Part shown: one piece after another, positions 6,609 to 9,170 of the stretch | Layout: every line of letters begins with the position of its first letter | How positions within the stretch are numbered: position 1 is the stretch's first letter | Assembly: GCA_017414145.1 (NCBI GenBank) | Contig: JAFPQL010000214.1 | Coordinates: 1-9,170 of the forward strand | DNA from: Oscillospiraceae bacterium | GTDB lineage: Bacteria > Bacillota_A > Clostridia > Oscillospirales > Ruminococcaceae | Direction of reading: 5' to 3' | Length of the DNA: 9,170 nucleotides | Made by a program: the position numbers and the translations under genes | Notes under the pieces: model-generated | What the model saw: only the letters and a program-made list of their open reading frames with translations | Told to the model about the DNA's origin: nothing | Databases searched by the model: none

Positions 6609-6614
6609 CCTCCT
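6609..6614 (-). promoter_or_regulatory. Ribosome binding site deciding the GNAT start
   Basis: AGGAGG on the minus strand lies just after the MBL stop codon (6618-6620) and 11 nt before the ATG at 6597. The alternative ATG at 6624 lies upstream of this site and has none of its own. The spacing is longer than optimal, so a small doubt about the start remains. Confidence 0.65.
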
Positions 6615-6617
6615 GTG

Positions 6618-7268
6618 TCACCATGTTTTCAGAGACGGATTGACATAGTGATTGAACTGCCGCTCATGCGACAGCGTGGTGTTCATATAATGTCCGCAGT
6701 AGCAGGTGCAGTCGCCGTCGAGCTGACCGAGCTTTGCAAGCGACGCCCGCATATCCTTGATGTTGCCGCCCTTGAAATCCACTCTGCCGACACCGTCGCG
6801 GAACAGCGTATCGCCGGTGAACAGCAGGTCGCCGTGCCGGAAGCAGCAGCCGCCCGGTGTATGTCCCGGCGTGTGCAGCACCGTAAAGGTCAGCTCATCG
6901 GAGAATTTCAGGCAGTCGCCGTCCGCAAAGGTCCGGATGCCCGCCGCATCGGGGCAGCGGTACTGCGCGCCGTAGCCGAGCTGCACCGCGAGCGAATATT
7001 CCGACGACAGCACCATATCGCGGTCAAGCGGATGCACCCAGAGCGGTATGCCGGTCGCCTCCATGATCTCCGACGCGGCGCCGAAATGGTCAAAATGCGC
7101 ATGCGTCAGCAAAATGGCAAGGGGTTTGAGTTCCTGCCGTGACAGCTCGCTTAGAATATAGTGTCCCTCCGCACCCGGATCAATCAGCACGGCGTTTTTT
7201 TCGTCATCGTATACGATATGGCAGTTGGCTTCCAGATCTCCGACCGGAAGTGTCAGAACTTGCAGCAT
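6618..7268 (-). CDS. Metallo-beta-lactamase-fold hydrolase (YcbL/glyoxalase II-like)
   Basis: This is a single-domain cytosolic MBL-fold hydrolase of 216 residues, the size of YcbL/glyoxalase II-like proteins that typically hydrolyse thioesters such as S-lactoylglutathione analogues; the actual substrate is unknown. The metal ligands are all present: H56-A-H58-F-D60-H61 (HxHxDH), H136 in HTPGHTPGG, D153 in FTGDTLF and H193 in CGHY. Two departures from the usual pattern stand out. The last motif is CGHYMNTTL where most relatives have a GHGP.T form, and it is preceded by a CxCxC cluster (C187, C189, C191). The ATG at 7268 has AAAGGAG at 7275-7281 with a 6-nt spacer, partly overlapping the TGA of the upstream P-loop gene 12 nt away. 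An MBL protein at this position relative to relA and hemZ is common in clostridia. Confidence 0.9.
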   Translation of the reverse strand: MLQVLTLPVGDLEANCHIVYDDEKNAVLIDPGAEGHYILSELSRQELKPLAILLTHAHFDHFGAASEIMEATGIPLWVHPLDRDMVLSSEYSLAVQLGYGAQYRCPDAAGIRTFADGDCLKFSDELTFTVLHTPGHTPGGCCFRHGDLLFTGDTLFRDGVGRVDFKGGNIKDMRASLAKLGQLDGDCTCYCGHYMNTTLSHERQFNHYVNPSLKTW

Positions 7269-7280
7269 AAAGGGCTCCTT

Positions 7281-8081
7281 TCAGTCCGCAGACATCGCCG
7301 TCAGCCGCTCCGTCAGCGTGCGGTAGGCGGCATCCCAGTCCGCCCGCGGGTCAAACAAATACAGATGCGGAATGTCAAGCGTTTCCAGAATGGCAAGCTC
7401 CCTGCTCTGCCGCTCTTCCAGCGCAGCGATATAGCCGTCAAAGCCGGTCAGCCCGTGCGCTCTGCCGTAGCCGCCGTTACAGTGGTAGTCCGTGACGGCA
7501 TTGCACCATTCCTCCCCGCGTTCGGGCAGCGCCGCACGGACGCTGTCGGCAATCCGGCTGTTCCGCAGATAGACAACGACAGGGTTCAGCGGGGAAATGA
7601 TCTCCGCAATTTCGCCGATGTATGCGGCGGACTCTGCCGGCGTCTGATTGAAGCGCATCATCGTCTCGCACATCGGATTCTGCAAGAAGACGCAGTTGAA
7701 CACATAGCGCCGCGTTCCGATGCCGGAGACAAACCGGCGCCACTTTTCGAGCATCAGCGGCTTTTCCGTCTCCCACGGCAGGAAGTCATAGATTTTAAAC
7801 GGCAGCAGACGCGCAAACAGCGGCGTCTCCCGAAAGGCGGCAAGCGGTACCAGATAACCGTTCATCAGCGGTTCTGCCGCCTTGAGAATCTGCCGACGCT
7901 CCGCCCCGGAAAATCCGGCAAGCGCTGCCTCATCCAGAAAAGCGTGAAATTCATAATCGGCAGGGTGATCGCCCGTCCCCTCGTTCACGGCGGTCATACC
8001 GAATTGCTTTGCGATGAACGCAGCCGCCGTACTCTTGCCGGAGCAGGGCAGACCCTCCGTCAGAATCAGTCTGTGCTGCAT
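7281..8081 (-). CDS. P-loop NTPase, kinase-like, function unknown
   Basis: This 266-residue soluble protein has a Walker A motif right at its N-terminus, G10-LPCS-G15-K16-S17-T18, as in nucleoside/nucleotide kinases and other small P-loop kinases. Further striking segments are NEGTGDHPADYEFHAFL (33-49), which may be a substrate or lid region, RRYVFNCVFLQNPMCETMM (124-142) and VVVYLRNSRI (168-177), which resembles the late beta-strand of such kinases. I see no clear Walker B acidic motif and cannot name a substrate. The reading frame extends up to ATG 8135, inside rsh, but the ATG at 8081 is preferred: GAGGTGA at 8087-8093 precedes it, it puts the P-loop at the usual distance from the N-terminus, and it leaves 10 nt after the rsh stop. 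The gene sits second in the rsh-hemZ cluster, where many clostridia have dtd (D-aminoacyl-tRNA deacylase). Confidence 0.82.
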   Translation of the reverse strand: MQHRLILTEGLPCSGKSTAAAFIAKQFGMTAVNEGTGDHPADYEFHAFLDEAALAGFSGAERRQILKAAEPLMNGYLVPLAAFRETPLFARLLPFKIYDFLPWETEKPLMLEKWRRFVSGIGTRRYVFNCVFLQNPMCETMMRFNQTPAESAAYIGEIAEIISPLNPVVVYLRNSRIADSVRAALPERGEEWCNAVTDYHCNGGYGRAHGLTGFDGYIAALEERQSRELAILETLDIPHLYLFDPRADWDAAYRTLTERLTAMSAD

Positions 8082-8086
8082 CGGCG

Positions 8087-8093
8087 TCACCTC
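8087..8093 (-). promoter_or_regulatory. Ribosome binding site deciding the P-loop gene start
   Basis: GAGGTGA on the minus strand shares two bases (GA) with the rsh stop codon TGA (8092-8094) and ends 5 nt before the ATG at 8081. This favours 8081 over the in-frame ATGs at 8123 and 8135 that lie within rsh, and it suggests stop-start coupling. Confidence 0.65.
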
Positions 8094-9170
8094 AGTAAGC
8101 GGCACGCTCTGCGGAAATGACATCCCGCACCGCAAGCAGCTTGGTCAGCAGTCCCGTCAGCACCTCACGCGAGCCGACCGAAACCGTCGCCTCCAGCAGC
8201 GCGTTGCCGTTTTTCAGCATATGGAAATTGAAGTTGGATACGGGAATATGCGCCTCGTTCAGCACCGCGGTAATGTCGTTCAGCAGACCCATGCGGTTGA
8301 CGCAAAGCACCTCGATCTTGACCTGCATCTCCGCGGCCGGCGCGTTCGACGCCCACTGTGCGGGAACCCAGCGGGAAAGCTCCTCCGGATCGCCGCGGCT
8401 GAGCGCCTCCCGGTATTTTTTGCACTCCTGCGTGTGAATTGAGACACCGTGTCCCATCGTCGAGAAGCCGACGATTTTTTCTCCCTGCAGCGGCGAACAG
8501 CAGCGTGCCAGCTTGACCTCCACATTGGCGACGCCGTCCAGAATCACGCCGGAGCTGCTCTTCTGCGGCTTGCGCAGAAGCTCCGGAGAAATCGTCTGCG
8601 GCTCTGCTGCCGCGCCGTACCGCCGGATATACGATTCACGGATGCGCGGCATCAGCTTGGTCAGCGACAGTCCGCCGTAGCCGACAGCCGCGTAGAAATC
8701 GTCGAGCGTCGCGCAGTTCGGCTGACGCAGATCCTCCGTCAGAATGGTCAGCATCTGCTCCGGCGTGACCGGTATGCGCATTCTGCGGCACTCGTGCTCA
8801 AGCTGCGCCCTGCCGTTGACAATATTCTCCGGACGGCGCTCATGCTTGAACCATGACCGGATTTTCGCACGCGCCTCATTGGTCTTGACGATGTCGAGCC
8901 AGTTCCGGTTCGGGCCCTTGCTGCGGTCCTTGCTCGTGATGATCTCGCAGACCTCGCCGGTGTTGAGCTGATAGGAAAGCTGGACGATCTTGCCGTCCAC
9001 CTTCGCGCCGACGGTCCGATGCCCGATCTCCGTATGGATGTGATAGGCAAAGTCGATGACCGTCGAGCCGACCGGCAGGCTGATCGGGTCGCCCTTCGGC
9101 GTCATGACGACAATGTCCTCCGGTGCGATGTCGTTCTTGATCGTGTTGACAAGCTCCTCGGGATCGTCGC
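8092..9170 (-). CDS. relA: RelA/SpoT homologue (RSH) (p)ppGpp synthetase/hydrolase, C-terminal part, cut by right window edge
   Basis: RSH proteins make and degrade (p)ppGpp in the stringent response and sense uncharged tRNA on the ribosome through their C-terminal half, which is what is visible. The frame is open to the window edge, giving 358 residues. In order these are the TGS domain (about 17-80, with TPKGDPISLPVGSTVIDFAY), a helical region, the zinc-finger/conserved-cysteine domain with C223-C224-SPLQGEKIVGF, H245 and C249, and a C-terminal ACT domain (about 282-355, VLCVNRMGLLNDITAVLN onward). The N-terminal hydrolase and synthetase domains, about 350-400 residues, lie beyond the edge, so I cannot tell whether both activities are intact. 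The methionine at 9105 is internal to the TGS domain, not a start. This is the first visible gene of a five-gene same-strand cluster. In Firmicutes the single long RSH is usually called relA or rel. Confidence 0.94.
   Translation of the reverse strand, partial: DDPEELVNTIKNDIAPEDIVVMTPKGDPISLPVGSTVIDFAYHIHTEIGHRTVGAKVDGKIVQLSYQLNTGEVCEIITSKDRSKGPNRNWLDIVKTNEARAKIRSWFKHERRPENIVNGRAQLEHECRRMRIPVTPEQMLTILTEDLRQPNCATLDDFYAAVGYGGLSLTKLMPRIRESYIRRYGAAAEPQTISPELLRKPQKSSSGVILDGVANVEVKLARCCSPLQGEKIVGFSTMGHGVSIHTQECKKYREALSRGDPEELSRWVPAQWASNAPAAEMQVKIEVLCVNRMGLLNDITAVLNEAHIPVSNFNFHMLKNGNALLEATVSVGSREVLTGLLTKLLAVRDVISAERAAY

Noticed and set aside
4609..6648. A 679-codon open frame on the plus strand, opposite hemZ and the GNAT gene
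   Set aside because: It is a codon-bias shadow: it is rich in Arg, His and Gln, has no recognisable domain and no ribosome binding site, while the minus strand carries two clear protein families.
7161..8120. A 319-codon open frame on the plus strand, opposite the P-loop gene
   Set aside because: No ribosome binding site and no domain. The opposite strand has a Walker A protein with correct operon spacing.
8092..9105. RSH as a complete 337-residue protein starting at the methionine at 9105
   Set aside because: That methionine is inside the TGS domain and the frame continues open to the window edge with matching RSH sequence, so the gene is cut by the window rather than truncated.
1..9170. 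Defence island, prophage, mobile element or CRISPR array
   Set aside because: No transposase, integrase, nuclease pair, regularly spaced repeats or terminal inverted repeats seen. All the large genes belong to ordinary chromosomal families.

Overview
The window is a compact, visibly GC-rich stretch of bacterial chromosome with nine protein-coding genes. One is cut by the left edge (murC) and one by the right edge (a RelA/SpoT-type rsh). The gene set (SpoVG, HemZ, YfhO, a full-length RSH, and a MurC of the clostridial GIGGSGM/EACEY type), strong AGGAGG ribosome binding sites and the GC content point to a GC-rich anaerobic Firmicute. The Oscillospiraceae/Ruminococcaceae are my best guess from protein style; no rRNA or other direct taxonomic marker is present.

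Layout, left to right. MurC (minus, 1-726) diverges from spoVG (plus, 898-1239) across a 171-bp intergenic region with an AT-rich, possibly shared promoter zone. SpoVG converges on a NUDIX hydrolase gene (minus, 1332-1952), and two tandem hairpins lie between the stop codons. The NUDIX gene overlaps by 11 nt the end of an 851-residue YfhO-family membrane protein gene (minus, 1942-4497). These two form one unit with a well-formed extended -10 promoter at 4563-4591.

Upstream of that (reading the minus strand from the right edge) is a tight five-gene cluster: rsh (ends 8092), an uncharacterised P-loop kinase-like protein (7281-8081), a metallo-beta-lactamase-fold hydrolase (6618-7268), a GNAT acetyltransferase (6112-6597) and the radical-SAM protein HemZ (4621-6078). 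Gaps are 10, 12, 20 and 33 nt, so this looks like a single operon. From memory, many clostridia carry relA-dtd-MBL hydrolase-hemZ-hisS-aspS. Here the dtd slot holds the P-loop gene, a GNAT gene is inserted, and yfhO rather than hisS follows hemZ.

Functionally this is mostly core physiology: peptidoglycan precursor synthesis (MurC), RNA-binding regulation (SpoVG), nucleotide clean-up (NUDIX), cell-envelope glycosylation (YfhO), stringent response (RSH) and an anaerobic radical-SAM enzyme (HemZ). I see no tRNA, rRNA, CRISPR array, insertion sequence, phage gene or obvious defence system. The least explained items are the P-loop protein, the four-cysteine N-terminal extension on the NUDIX protein, the cysteine-rich C-terminal part of YfhO, and a bulged inverted repeat overlapping the yfhO -35 element. 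No intergenic stretch exceeds 300 bases.
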